A DNA stretch of 64,000 nucleotides from Clostridiales bacterium (GTDB taxonomy: Bacteria; Bacillota; Clostridia; Peptostreptococcales; Anaerovoracaceae), in contig CP042469.1 in the NCBI GenBank assembly GCA_015243575.1, forward strand, positions 1,516,929 to 1,580,928, read 5' to 3'. Position numbers and translations under genes: made by a program. Under the pieces are notes generated by a model. It saw only the letters and a program-made list of their open reading frames with translations. It did no database searches and was not told the origin of the DNA. Positions 8,421 to 17,128 of the stretch are shown piece after piece. Within the stretch, counting starts at the first letter, position 1; the number at the start of each line of letters is the position of its first letter.

Positions 8421-10166
8421 TTACGAGAAATTAATGGATACAGCAATGATAACAAAGATGCTTCCTAAAAGGAAGAGGAACCCTTGCATTTTGATTTGGA
8501 ACTTCGCCCATTTCATCCAGTTGATTCTCGCAACGCCCAAAACACCAAGTAAGCTTGCAGAACAAGGAGTAAACGCATCTACAAATCCAGATCCCAGCTG
8601 ATAAGCAAGAACTGCAACCTGTCTGGATACGCCGACGATATCGGCAAGCGGAGCCATAATCGGCATTGTCAGTGCTGCCTGGCCGGAATTGGAAGTTACA
8701 ACAAGGTTGAATAAGCTCTGGAACACGTACATGAGCCAGCCGGTCATTACCACCGGCAGTCCGCCGATTGCTGTACCCATCCCATAGAGAATTGTGTTCA
8801 GGGAAGATGCTACCGTAGCATCGGAACCGCCGAGTACCAGCAGGATTCCTTTTGCCATACCAACGACTACCGCTGTTCCTGCAAGATCCGCAACACCGCT
8901 CTGGAAGGCGGATGCCATCTCGTTGACAGTCATTCCGTTGAGTTTAAAGATGATTGCAATGACACCTGCTACAAAGCCCATTACAAAGAACTGGGATGCG
9001 ATTTCTGGGATGTAATACCCCTTCTGAGTAACTCCCCAAACGATCCAAATTAAAACAGCCGCCATGTCGAGGAGAACAAGCTTGTGTCCCAGCTTAAATT
9101 CGCTGTGAACGCCTTCGCTTTCCTCGGTGATCTTATTTCTGAAATAAGCGTCCATTTCATAAACTGCTGAGTGATGAGGATTCTTTCTGACTTTTTCTGC
9201 ATAGAACATCATATATCCAGCAGCAGCAGCCGTTATTACCACAAACATGGTGATACGGAACGGAGCACCAGAAAGGATTGGAATTTCAGCGATACCCTGT
9301 GCTACCGCTACACCAAACGGGTTCATCCACGAAGTGGCATTTCCAACCTGTGCCGCAACGAAGGTCACCGTTATGGCAACAATTGAGTCATAACCCATAG
9401 CAATGACAAAAGGTACCATTACCATGGCAAAAGGAATACATTCCTCAGACATTCCAAAGGTTGCTCCGCCCAGTGCGAAGAGGAAGAAAAGCAGCGGCAG
9501 AGAGTAACGCTCCAGGCCTCTGGATTTTTTGATAAAGGCATAAATACCTGCCTCAACTGCACCGGTTCTCATGATGATACCGAAGGCGCCTCCAACGACG
9601 AGGATCAAGGCAACGATACCGATTGCAGATCCGTACTTGTCACCAGTGACAAGGCCTTCAAAGAGGTAGTTGAGTACGCCGAACCCGCCGTAATCATCGG
9701 TTCCCCAAAGAGTTGCAGTATTATGTAATTTCTGACTCATATCATAGATGCTGTCTCCGAAAAGGTCGTACAGCACTGGATCTGTCAGTCCTACTGCGTC
9801 AAGTGCATCCTGCGACCAGGAAGCCTGATCTGTAGCAAGGAAATCAGACAGAGCTGCAGGATCCACCCCGAGTTCCTCCAGTTTCGCTGCATCGCTGCTT
9901 AAGGTATTCAGCGAAGCTGACAGCTTTTCTGTATCGAAGTTATAAGCGTAGCGGAAGGTTTCTGCCATCAATACAGTCTTAGTCTTTACCGCACCACTGG
10001 CATCGGTGTACTCCACCTCGTGCGTCGTAAACTTACCTGCAGGAATTACAAAGGTAAGCAGCCACATTGCAATAATAACAAAAAAGATAATCGCGTATGT
10101 GTGTGGTGCCTGAAACCTTGTTAGTTTGCTTTCCAGGCTTTGAAGATTTTTTTCTTCTTTTTTCAT
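8421..10166 (-). CDS. yfcC: YfcC family (DcuC superfamily) transporter
   Basis: This is a 581-residue polytopic inner-membrane transporter of the YfcC type, often annotated as a basic amino acid or C4-dicarboxylate antiporter. The reading frame extends upstream, but the ATG at 10166 is chosen because AAGGAGGAAGATC precedes it. Features are a first membrane helix (about 24-42), a long extracytoplasmic loop (about 45-150, rich in Asp/Leu/Ser), then about eleven more helices, with family stretches such as FALGGATFGMSEECIPF and NSGQAALTMPIMAPL. The substrate is not determined by sequence. Pairing with iadA and control by a sigma-54 activator suggest peptides, aspartate or a related amino acid. 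Confidence 0.85.
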   Translation of the reverse strand: MKKEEKNLQSLESKLTRFQAPHTYAIIFFVIIAMWLLTFVIPAGKFTTHEVEYTDASGAVKTKTVLMAETFRYAYNFDTEKLSASLNTLSSDAAKLEELGVDPAALSDFLATDQASWSQDALDAVGLTDPVLYDLFGDSIYDMSQKLHNTATLWGTDDYGGFGVLNYLFEGLVTGDKYGSAIGIVALILVVGGAFGIIMRTGAVEAGIYAFIKKSRGLERYSLPLLFFLFALGGATFGMSEECIPFAMVMVPFVIAMGYDSIVAITVTFVAAQVGNATSWMNPFGVAVAQGIAEIPILSGAPFRITMFVVITAAAAGYMMFYAEKVRKNPHHSAVYEMDAYFRNKITEESEGVHSEFKLGHKLVLLDMAAVLIWIVWGVTQKGYYIPEIASQFFVMGFVAGVIAIIFKLNGMTVNEMASAFQSGVADLAGTAVVVGMAKGILLVLGGSDATVASSLNTILYGMGTAIGGLPVVMTGWLMYVFQSLFNLVVTSNSGQAALTMPIMAPLADIVGVSRQVAVLAYQLGSGFVDAFTPCSASLLGVLGVARINWMKWAKFQIKMQGFLFLLGSIFVIIAVSINFS

Positions 10167-10245
10167 GATCTTCCTCCTTAATTGAATTTTCCCCGATAAT
10201 CGTATCAAAGGATGCGATTGGTTTTCAGGGATATGCATTCTATAT

Positions 10246-10261
10246 AGCAAACCATATGCCA
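10246..10261 (-). promoter_or_regulatory. Sigma-54 (-24/-12) promoter of yfcC-iadA
   Basis: On the minus strand the sequence TGGCAT-N5-TTGCT fits the sigma-54 consensus TGGCAY-N5-TTGCW exactly in spacing and in all key positions. It lies about 80 bases before the yfcC start. The enhancer-binding activator gene lies immediately upstream, which supports the call. Confidence 0.85.
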
Positions 10262-10285
10262 AAAATAAGAATCTCAACATAAAAG

Positions 10286-10325
10286 AAAAAAAGCCGGTTC
10301 AAACCCTTGAACTACGGCCTTTTTT
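10286..10325 (-). terminator. Terminator after the sigma-54 activator gene
   Basis: On the minus strand an interrupted GC-rich stem around GCCGTAGTTCAA and TTTGAACCGGC is followed by TTTTTTTCTTTT. On the plus strand it is also followed by a T-run, so it may work both ways. It insulates the activator gene from the yfcC promoter. Confidence 0.8.
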
Positions 10326-10384
10326 CAGAAAAATCAGAAAGGTATTCTTCCATATTCATTTCAAACCTCGGGATCAATTGGGGT

Positions 10385-12577
10385 TTATTGGGTGTTATAG
10401 TTCACGTATTTCAGCCCGTTTATCGTCAGTCTCATGCCAACCCTGCCGGCTGATTTTGTAATCAGCTTCAATGCCTGAAGGTCGTCGGTCCTCTTTCTAA
10501 CCCGTTCCTCTGTGAGGTAGGGAAACCGATTCTTGGCATCCTCCGCCATGGTCTTTCTGCTGATAGTCTGTCCCCTGTCCGTGTACTCTTTAATTAACTT
10601 TAGAAAAAACAGGTATTCCTCCAGATTTCCTCGCTGACACAGTGCTTCACTGTATGTCGTATACTCAGCGTCGTCATTCCGAGTCTGTATTCCTGAAGCA
10701 TCATGATCTATCATCATAGGATTTTGAATCCCGCGGACTGTGGCTGACTCCGTATTCTGCCCCCCATGACCCATCACTGACTCGTCAAAAAAATCCTCAG
10801 GCAAATCACTCATCCTTACTGTACCGGTGTCACACACAGCGATGAAATACTCCATGACATTTTCGAGCTCTCTCACATTTCCGTTCCAACGGTTCATTCT
10901 CAGGGTTTCCATAACTTCAGCAGAAATCTGAAGACGGCCCCGACCATGCTTCTTTAAAAAATGATGAACCAAAACCTCAATATCCTGACACCTCTCTCGA
11001 AGAGGCGGTACCTTCAAATAAAATTTTTTCAGCCGATGATACAAATCCTCACGAAAGCTTCCGTCCCTGCACATCTGAACCAGGTTCTTATTTGTAGCTG
11101 CAATTACCCTAACATCAATGGGAATATTTTCACTCCCGCCCACTCTGCGAATTTCTTTTTCTTGTAGAACACGAAGAAGCCTTGCCTGAATGCGAAGGGA
11201 GATATCTCCGATCTCATCAAGAAATATGGTTCCCTGATTGGCCTGTTCAAAGATCCCCAGCCTGCCGCCTTTCTTTGCTCCGGTAAATGCCCCTTCTTCG
11301 TAGCCGAATAGCTCACTCTCAATCAAATCCTCAGAAATGGCACTGAAATTGATGGCAACAAACGGCCCCCGATTGCGCAGGGACTCATTGTGAATGGCGC
11401 TTGCGAACAATTCCTTACCAACACCACTTTCCCCATAGATCAAAATATTGAGATCGGATTTGGCAAGCTTCTTTGCAATATGTACCGCATCAGAAATCAC
11501 GGTAGAATTCCCTGCAATGTCCGAAAACCGATATTTCCCGATATAACCTTTGCGAATCAAGTCCTGTCTTAGCTTTACCTCAATATCTTTATTTTCTTTC
11601 GTATTTTTTATGGTACAGACAGTAGTGTCCAGTTTGTCGATTCGAAATTTGCTGATAATAAGGTCTTCTTGGTTCAATCGAAACAATCGGTCTGACAGAT
11701 CCTCTTCTGCAAGCAGATACTCTTTGATGGATGAATCCGCAATCACATTATGGATCAAATCCCCTGCTGAAGCAGCACCAAAGATCTCTCTGCTTTTCTC
11801 ATTAAAGATCGAGATAATACCACTGCCGTAATAAGCGATGATTCCGTCATTGATCTGATTGAGAATCCTCGCCAAATATTGATTCATACTGGATGCTTCA
11901 TTAAAGAGATGATAAAGATGATTGCTGAAACGGATCATGGTCTCTTTATATTTTTCAGATACAAGGCTCAGCTTTTGATCCATCAAATCCAGAAGCTTCA
12001 AAATTTCAACAATGCTGGAAATGTCAATGATTCGCGCTCCCAGATCGATGGCTTTTTCTACGTGATCAGGCACCAAAGCCATTTCTCCAGCAGTAACGGC
12101 GATATTAGCATTTCGGTAAATTCTGCAGCCGGGATAGTAGGGAATCAGTTCGAGATAATCAATACCGATTTCCTGAAGTGCTTCAATACAGCCAACGGCA
12201 TTCTCTTTGATATCATTGACAAAGAAAACACTGGTACCCTTGGGGATACCAAATAATTTCTCGATGTTTTCAATATTCAGAGACCGTTTTGCAATCAAAA
12301 CCGGACATTCAGGACTGACATATTCCGCCATCTCCTCAGAAAGAATTTTGGAACTCATCACCACCAGGTCCGCCTGTATGGGGTCTTTCACCATGACTTC
12401 CTCTGAATAACCTTCGATATCGACGCAATCTTCCAGATAATACTTCATCTGACTGCAAAGGGTTTCCTTTGTAGCTTCTGAACCAGTAACAATGGCCAGC
12501 TTTTTTCGCTCTTTTATAAAATTACTGTTCCGTTGATTTAACAATAGATCAACGGACGGATCTGCTAATTGATTCAT
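10385..12577 (-). CDS. Sigma-54-dependent enhancer-binding activator with non-Fis C-terminus
   Basis: This 730-residue regulator has an N-terminal Rossmann-like sensing region (about 25-205, resembling PrpR-type receiver domains), a PAS-like region (about 225-320), and a sigma-54 AAA+ domain (about 360-590). The latter has Walker A GESGVGKE, the full GAFTGA loop, Walker B FLDEIGD and the arginine motif FREDLYHRL. The C-terminus (about 660-730) does not look like the usual Fis helix-turn-helix; it looks like a winged-helix module (SRKTMAEDAKNRFPYL, then a basic strand-rich tail). It lies divergently in function but same-strand upstream of yfcC-iadA and is the obvious activator. The ligand is unknown, perhaps an aspartyl peptide or amino acid. 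Confidence 0.9.
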   Translation of the reverse strand: MNQLADPSVDLLLNQRNSNFIKERKKLAIVTGSEATKETLCSQMKYYLEDCVDIEGYSEEVMVKDPIQADLVVMSSKILSEEMAEYVSPECPVLIAKRSLNIENIEKLFGIPKGTSVFFVNDIKENAVGCIEALQEIGIDYLELIPYYPGCRIYRNANIAVTAGEMALVPDHVEKAIDLGARIIDISSIVEILKLLDLMDQKLSLVSEKYKETMIRFSNHLYHLFNEASSMNQYLARILNQINDGIIAYYGSGIISIFNEKSREIFGAASAGDLIHNVIADSSIKEYLLAEEDLSDRLFRLNQEDLIISKFRIDKLDTTVCTIKNTKENKDIEVKLRQDLIRKGYIGKYRFSDIAGNSTVISDAVHIAKKLAKSDLNILIYGESGVGKELFASAIHNESLRNRGPFVAINFSAISEDLIESELFGYEEGAFTGAKKGGRLGIFEQANQGTIFLDEIGDISLRIQARLLRVLQEKEIRRVGGSENIPIDVRVIAATNKNLVQMCRDGSFREDLYHRLKKFYLKVPPLRERCQDIEVLVHHFLKKHGRGRLQISAEVMETLRMNRWNGNVRELENVMEYFIAVCDTGTVRMSDLPEDFFDESVMGHGGQNTESATVRGIQNPMMIDHDASGIQTRNDDAEYTTYSEALCQRGNLEEYLFFLKLIKEYTDRGQTISRKTMAEDAKNRFPYLTEERVRKRTDDLQALKLITKSAGRVGMRLTINGLKYVNYNTQ

Positions 12578-12650
12578 GGAAATATACTCTCTTTGATTTT
12601 ATAAATTCATCTGATCCCAGGTAACGATCCCTGGATAAAAATCCGCAGAA

Positions 12651-13955
12651 TTATTCAATGATCCGTTTGATTAAGATCCCTTTTTCCGGAGCGGCAGGCT
12701 GAATATGAAATGCCTTGGCTGCCTCTAGGGCGCCTTTATCAACCCGTCCCTGATCTGTACCGAAAACAGTGGCAAGGAGTTCTCCTTTTTTCACTGCAGC
12801 ACCAACTTTTTTTGCCAGAAGGATGCCTGCGGAGAGGTCGATGGTATCCTCTTTGGTTTCTCTGCCTGCACCGGAATGCTGCGATGCCAGGCCGATGGAT
12901 TTTGCTTCAATGCTGCCAACGAAGCCGTCAGCTTCTGCAAGGACCTCTGATTTGCACGTTGATTGAGGAAACAGTGTATAATCAGATGTCACACCGGGAT
13001 TTCCTCCCTGACCTGCAATAAATTCCTCCAGCTTCTTCAGTGCCCTGCCGCTTGCCAGAGCTTCCTTAGCCGCCAGGTATCCTTCTTCAGGGGAAGCAGC
13101 TTTCTCGCCGAGATAGATCATATAGGAGGCTAGCCCTAAGGACAATTCAGTAATATCCTCCGGTCCATTTCCTTTTAGAGTCTCAATGGCCTCAATGACC
13201 TCAAGGCTGTTCCCTACAGCTAATCCGAGGGGCTGGCTCATATCCGTTACAACTGCAATGGTTCTTTTTCCATCTGCCTTGCCAATATCTACCATGAGGC
13301 TTCCAAGCTCACAAGCATCTTCATAGCGTTCCATAAATGCACCGTTTCCGCATTTTACGTCGAGAACAATAGCATCACTGCCGGAAGCAAGCTTCTTGCT
13401 CATGATGCTTGAAGTAATCAGACTAAGATTGTCAACTGTTGCAGTTACGTCGCGCAGAGCATACAGCTTTTTATCTGCCGGTGCGATATGGGCTGTCTGT
13501 CCGATAACTGACAGGCCAACGCTGTTGACCAGGTTGATAAAATCTCCCGCTTCTACCGTTGTTCGGAATCCGGGGATAGCTTCCATCTTATCTACCGTAC
13601 CTCCGGTGAAGCCAAGACCTCTGCCGGACATCTTTGCGATGGGTACGCCGCATGCTGCAGCGAGGGGCCCAACGATGAGCGTCGTTTTGTCACCCACTCC
13701 GCCGGTGCTGTGTTTATCCACCTTGACCCCTTTGATTTCAGAAAGATCAACAATGTCTCCCGAGTATTTCATGGCTCTTGTAAGGTCATAGGTCTCTTCC
13801 CTGCTCATCCCCTTCAGAAAGATGGCCATTAAAAGCGCAGAAGCCTGATAATCGGGAATCGTCCCCTCCGTGTAACCACTGACAAAATATTCGATTTCAT
13901 CCTTGGTGAGGGTTTGCCCCTCTCTCTTTTTATATATGATGTCATTCATATTCAT
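12651..13955 (-). CDS. pdp: Pyrimidine-nucleoside phosphorylase
   Basis: This 434-residue enzyme cleaves uridine, thymidine and deoxyuridine with phosphate to base and (deoxy)ribose-1-phosphate. It shows the family signature SGRGLGFTGGTVDKME, the phosphate-site stretch KHSTGGVGDKTTL (about 80-92), and the C-terminal PYNP domain (about 345-420). Length fits. It begins MNMNDI, and either Met could be used; AAAGGGG lies about 11 bases before the first. The product sugar phosphates feed phosphopentomutase (deoB at 17129-18301), so the two serve one nucleoside-salvage route though an amidohydrolase and an AraC gene lie between them. Confidence 0.95.
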   Translation of the reverse strand: MNMNDIIYKKREGQTLTKDEIEYFVSGYTEGTIPDYQASALLMAIFLKGMSREETYDLTRAMKYSGDIVDLSEIKGVKVDKHSTGGVGDKTTLIVGPLAAACGVPIAKMSGRGLGFTGGTVDKMEAIPGFRTTVEAGDFINLVNSVGLSVIGQTAHIAPADKKLYALRDVTATVDNLSLITSSIMSKKLASGSDAIVLDVKCGNGAFMERYEDACELGSLMVDIGKADGKRTIAVVTDMSQPLGLAVGNSLEVIEAIETLKGNGPEDITELSLGLASYMIYLGEKAASPEEGYLAAKEALASGRALKKLEEFIAGQGGNPGVTSDYTLFPQSTCKSEVLAEADGFVGSIEAKSIGLASQHSGAGRETKEDTIDLSAGILLAKKVGAAVKKGELLATVFGTDQGRVDKGALEAAKAFHIQPAAPEKGILIKRIIE

Positions 13956-14106
13956 AATTTCATTAACCCCTTTCCTTCAAACATCACCACAGCGCCGGCC
14001 TCCCTGCGAGCCTTTTTTTGGCCGCAGCAAATACCAGCGCTGAAATAATTTGGTTTTGTAAAGATATTATATTAGAATTTCATCATTATGTCCATTTATT
14101 TGCTTT

Positions 14107-15834
14107 TTATAAACTGAACACAGTATTTCCCCCCATGATGGTTTTCAAAACGGTAACATCTGATATTTTAAATGGATCTGTATCAAAGAGATTCTTGTCA
14201 AGAATAATGAGATCAGCCTTCTTACCCGCTTCTACCGAACCCAATTGATCTTCGGCAAAATTTTGATACGCAGCATTGATGGTATTGGCCCTAAGCATCT
14301 GAACGAGTGTTACTCTCTGTTCAGGATTTTGAAGGGTAGCAGGATCTCCCATTCGATCGCATCTAGTGATACCGGTTTGGATGTCTGCAAGCGGGATTGA
14401 TGGGATTGTCACGGGATAGTCACTGGCTGCTGAAACTACAACCCCTTCATCAAAGAAAGACTTCATAGGATATTCCGCATTTGCCCGTGCCTCACCCAGA
14501 TAAGGCATTTCAAGTTCATAGAAATAGCCAGGCTCCTTACAGAACCAATAGGGGTTGGTAACCGCTACAATCTTCAGATCCGCCATTCTTTTGATATCAG
14601 CGGGATCCACGACCTGGAGGTGGGTGATGGCATGACGGTTTTCCCGCGATCCATTTTTTTCAGCAGCATATGCATAAGCATCAATCGTCATCTTGACCGC
14701 TGCATCACCAATGGCATGGGTATGAATCTGAAGACCTAGTTTATCTGCTTTTGCAAAAGCCTGATTCAGAGGTTCCTGCTCCCATAACGGCTCCCCTTTA
14801 AATCCCGGATCAGAGGTATAGTCCTCCAGAAGATAAGCGGTCTTTCCTTCAACAACACCATCCACAAGCACCTTGATGCCGGTGATCTCAAAATCTCCTC
14901 CTTTTGCTTCCTCCTTTAATGCTGCACATTGTTCTACCTCAGCCATGGGATTCAAATCCGGCAGGATCTGATAACCGCCATAGACTCTTATTTTCAGTGC
15001 CTTTTCCTGATCAAGCTCGTTGTATGCCTTCAGCAAATTTCCGCTTCCGCCCAGGTTTACCATGGGTTCATAATAAGCGGTAATTCCGTAGGTCAAAACT
15101 TCCTGCTGGTATGCGAGGATCCCTTCTTTATACTGTTCCACCGTATAGTCAGGAATACTGCTTTCAAAGAGCGCAATGGCATTCTCTCTGAAGGTGCCGC
15201 TTGGCTCTCCGGTAGCCGGATTTCTTTCAATGACTCCGCCGGGGACATCCGCCGTATCCGCTGTGATTCCGGCCAGCTCCATCGCTTTCGAATTCGCCCA
15301 TACAGAATGGTGATCTCCCGAATTGATTACGATGGGAATGTCTGATGATATTTCGTCTAAAACTTCCTTCGTCGGGCCGCCGGGCGGGCAGTATCCATTC
15401 ACCCAGCCTCCTCCGGTGAGAAACTCCACATCAGGATTCTGATCAATGAAAGCTCTTATGCTCTTTGTATATTCTTCCATAGAAGTGTCTTCGTAAAGGG
15501 CCACTTCAAAGAGCATACCGACGCCGCCTTCGTGGCCATGAGCATGCGCATCAAAGAAGGCGGGCATCGCCATCCCGCTCTCCAGGCGAATCACTTCCGT
15601 ATCATCCCCTATGTATTTCTGTATGTCCTCTTCCGTGCCCACGGAAAGATAGACACCGTCCTTGATCGCCGCTGCTTTCGCAATGGTGTCCGCGTCATCT
15701 GCAGTATAAATCGTACCAATGATTACCGTATCAGCTGCTTCTGCGGTTTCAGCTTTACCGGCGCCGCCGCATCCGCCGAATGCACCCGCAATCATCAGCA
15801 ATACCAATAAAATGCTAAATAGTTTTTTACTCAT
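14107..15834 (-). CDS. Exported amidohydrolase (YtcJ-like) lipoprotein
   Basis: This is a 575-residue metal-dependent hydrolase of the amidohydrolase 3 / YtcJ type. The start at 15834 (MSKKLFS) is preferred over an upstream Met because AGGAGGAGAAGGA lies right before it. Residues 2-22 form a lipoprotein-type signal ending GAFGGC, so the enzyme is probably anchored outside the membrane. Metal-site motifs are FFDAHAHGHEGG, the HTHAIGDAAV stretch, the ITHLQ histidine, and SDYPV. The N-terminal and C-terminal parts form the typical beta-sandwich, ending KKADLIILD. Known relatives act on N-substituted amino acids, formamides and other amides; the substrate cannot be predicted. A terminator precedes it, so it has its own promoter or read-through. 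Confidence 0.85.
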   Translation of the reverse strand: MSKKLFSILLVLLMIAGAFGGCGGAGKAETAEAADTVIIGTIYTADDADTIAKAAAIKDGVYLSVGTEEDIQKYIGDDTEVIRLESGMAMPAFFDAHAHGHEGGVGMLFEVALYEDTSMEEYTKSIRAFIDQNPDVEFLTGGGWVNGYCPPGGPTKEVLDEISSDIPIVINSGDHHSVWANSKAMELAGITADTADVPGGVIERNPATGEPSGTFRENAIALFESSIPDYTVEQYKEGILAYQQEVLTYGITAYYEPMVNLGGSGNLLKAYNELDQEKALKIRVYGGYQILPDLNPMAEVEQCAALKEEAKGGDFEITGIKVLVDGVVEGKTAYLLEDYTSDPGFKGEPLWEQEPLNQAFAKADKLGLQIHTHAIGDAAVKMTIDAYAYAAEKNGSRENRHAITHLQVVDPADIKRMADLKIVAVTNPYWFCKEPGYFYELEMPYLGEARANAEYPMKSFFDEGVVVSAASDYPVTIPSIPLADIQTGITRCDRMGDPATLQNPEQRVTLVQMLRANTINAAYQNFAEDQLGSVEAGKKADLIILDKNLFDTDPFKISDVTVLKTIMGGNTVFSL

Positions 15835-15881
15835 TCCTTCTCCTCCTAATTTTTTTGAATATTTCAACTATTCTAGCACAT

Positions 15882-15916
15882 AAAAAAAAGCCATCCTATA
15901 TTCTATCTTGGCTTTT
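15882..15916 (-). terminator. Terminator after the AraC-type regulator gene
   Basis: On the minus strand AAGCCA and TGGCTT pair across a 15-base loop and are followed by eight T. It begins directly at the stop codon of the 15917-17116 gene. Confidence 0.7.
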
Positions 15917-17116
15917 CTATAACAGATCTTGCACTATTCGTGGTTCCTTCAATTGGAATATGATCTTACTTACTTCCAGTTCTTTCTTGCCGAGGAATCG
16001 CTCCGCCACGCCTTCCTGTATCAGAAATCCTAGAAACTCCTCCATCTCCGATCCTTGCAGAACCAGCTCAGAAACTGTTTTCTCTGCGATCTGATATTTC
16101 GACGCCAGCTGATGTCTCCAATCCTCTTCCGATATGGATAGTAGATCGTCTTCCTCCGCAATATTCGGATAGGTCTGCGGCTGATATTGCTTTCTGTACC
16201 CCTGTGGAAGCATTCCGAAATAGAACCGAAATTGCTTTACAAAATACTGATAGGACGAGAAGCCCACCGCTTCCGCAATTTCGCTCAAATTCATTTCTGT
16301 TCCCAATAGCAGTACTTCTGCTCTGTCTGCGCGAACCAAACTCAACATTTCCTGAAATGGTGCACCGGTACCAGCCTTAATCAGATGAGAAGCATAGTAT
16401 TTATCTATGTATTCTCGCTTGGCAACTTTGTGCAGCATAATCTTGTGATCAAATTCCTTGTATATATAGCGGATTGTGTTTTCCACCCGCTCCAGCTTTG
16501 TATTGCTCCCGCTGAATGGACTCTCTGCTCTGTTGGTCATCTTGAAATGCTGCATTTGAAAGTGATCGAGACAGATCGCAGCAATCTTGCCTGTAAGCAA
16601 TGAAATGGAAGAAACCTTTTCTGTGGGCGGGTCAATCGCAGAAATCTTGTCTGCTGGCAGAGAAATACCTCCGGGAACATCCAAAAGTCTCTGATCGCTT
16701 GCAAGAGATAGATATATCTCCACCATGGACTTTTTCAGGATCTCAACCTGGTCGATATGATAATTTCTGTAATAAAAGGGATCGAAAGCAAAGAATCTGG
16801 CTTCATCACCAAATATAGTTTCGTCGCATTGGAGAAAGAGGATGACACATTCCTCCTCCAGCTTCTGTATTTTATGAACCTCGAATTGATTGATCAGTAA
16901 AAAGTCTCCGGCTCTTAATTCAAAGGTATGAAAACTGATTTTCACCTGGGCAGCTCCGCTCAGAACATAGAGCAGCTCCATACCGTCATGCATGTGGATC
17001 GGTGTGCTGTTGACTGCCTTTAAAAAAGCAGAGACAGGGAACTGACTCTGCTTTTGAAAATGCTGCATAAAGCTTATTGTATTGTAAAAATTTTTATCCA
17101 TTTCGATAAACTCCAA
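15917..17116 (-). CDS. AraC family regulator with cupin sensor and C-terminal extension
   Basis: This is a 399-residue transcription regulator. Residues about 35-110 form a cupin-like ligand domain (PIHMHDGMELLYVLSGAAQV, RAGDFLLINQFEVH). Two helix-turn-helix motifs of the AraC type follow (about 215-310, with EMNLSEIAEAVGFSS and the Gly-rich FYFGMLPQGYRKQY end). About 85 further residues follow the DNA-binding domain, which is unusual because AraC proteins usually end there. The start may be MDKNF (residue 6) rather than the first Met. It lies 12 bases after deoB, in an apparent operon with rmuC and the phosphoesterase. It may regulate nucleoside use or the downstream amidohydrolase. Confidence 0.87.
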   Translation of the reverse strand: MEFIEMDKNFYNTISFMQHFQKQSQFPVSAFLKAVNSTPIHMHDGMELLYVLSGAAQVKISFHTFELRAGDFLLINQFEVHKIQKLEEECVILFLQCDETIFGDEARFFAFDPFYYRNYHIDQVEILKKSMVEIYLSLASDQRLLDVPGGISLPADKISAIDPPTEKVSSISLLTGKIAAICLDHFQMQHFKMTNRAESPFSGSNTKLERVENTIRYIYKEFDHKIMLHKVAKREYIDKYYASHLIKAGTGAPFQEMLSLVRADRAEVLLLGTEMNLSEIAEAVGFSSYQYFVKQFRFYFGMLPQGYRKQYQPQTYPNIAEEDDLLSISEEDWRHQLASKYQIAEKTVSELVLQGSEMEEFLGFLIQEGVAERFLGKKELEVSKIIFQLKEPRIVQDLL

Positions 17117-17128
17117 TTGAGTAAAACT

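Noticed and set aside
13985-14060. Terminator after the amidohydrolase gene
   Set aside because: GC-rich imperfect hairpins are present, but no T-tract follows on the minus strand.
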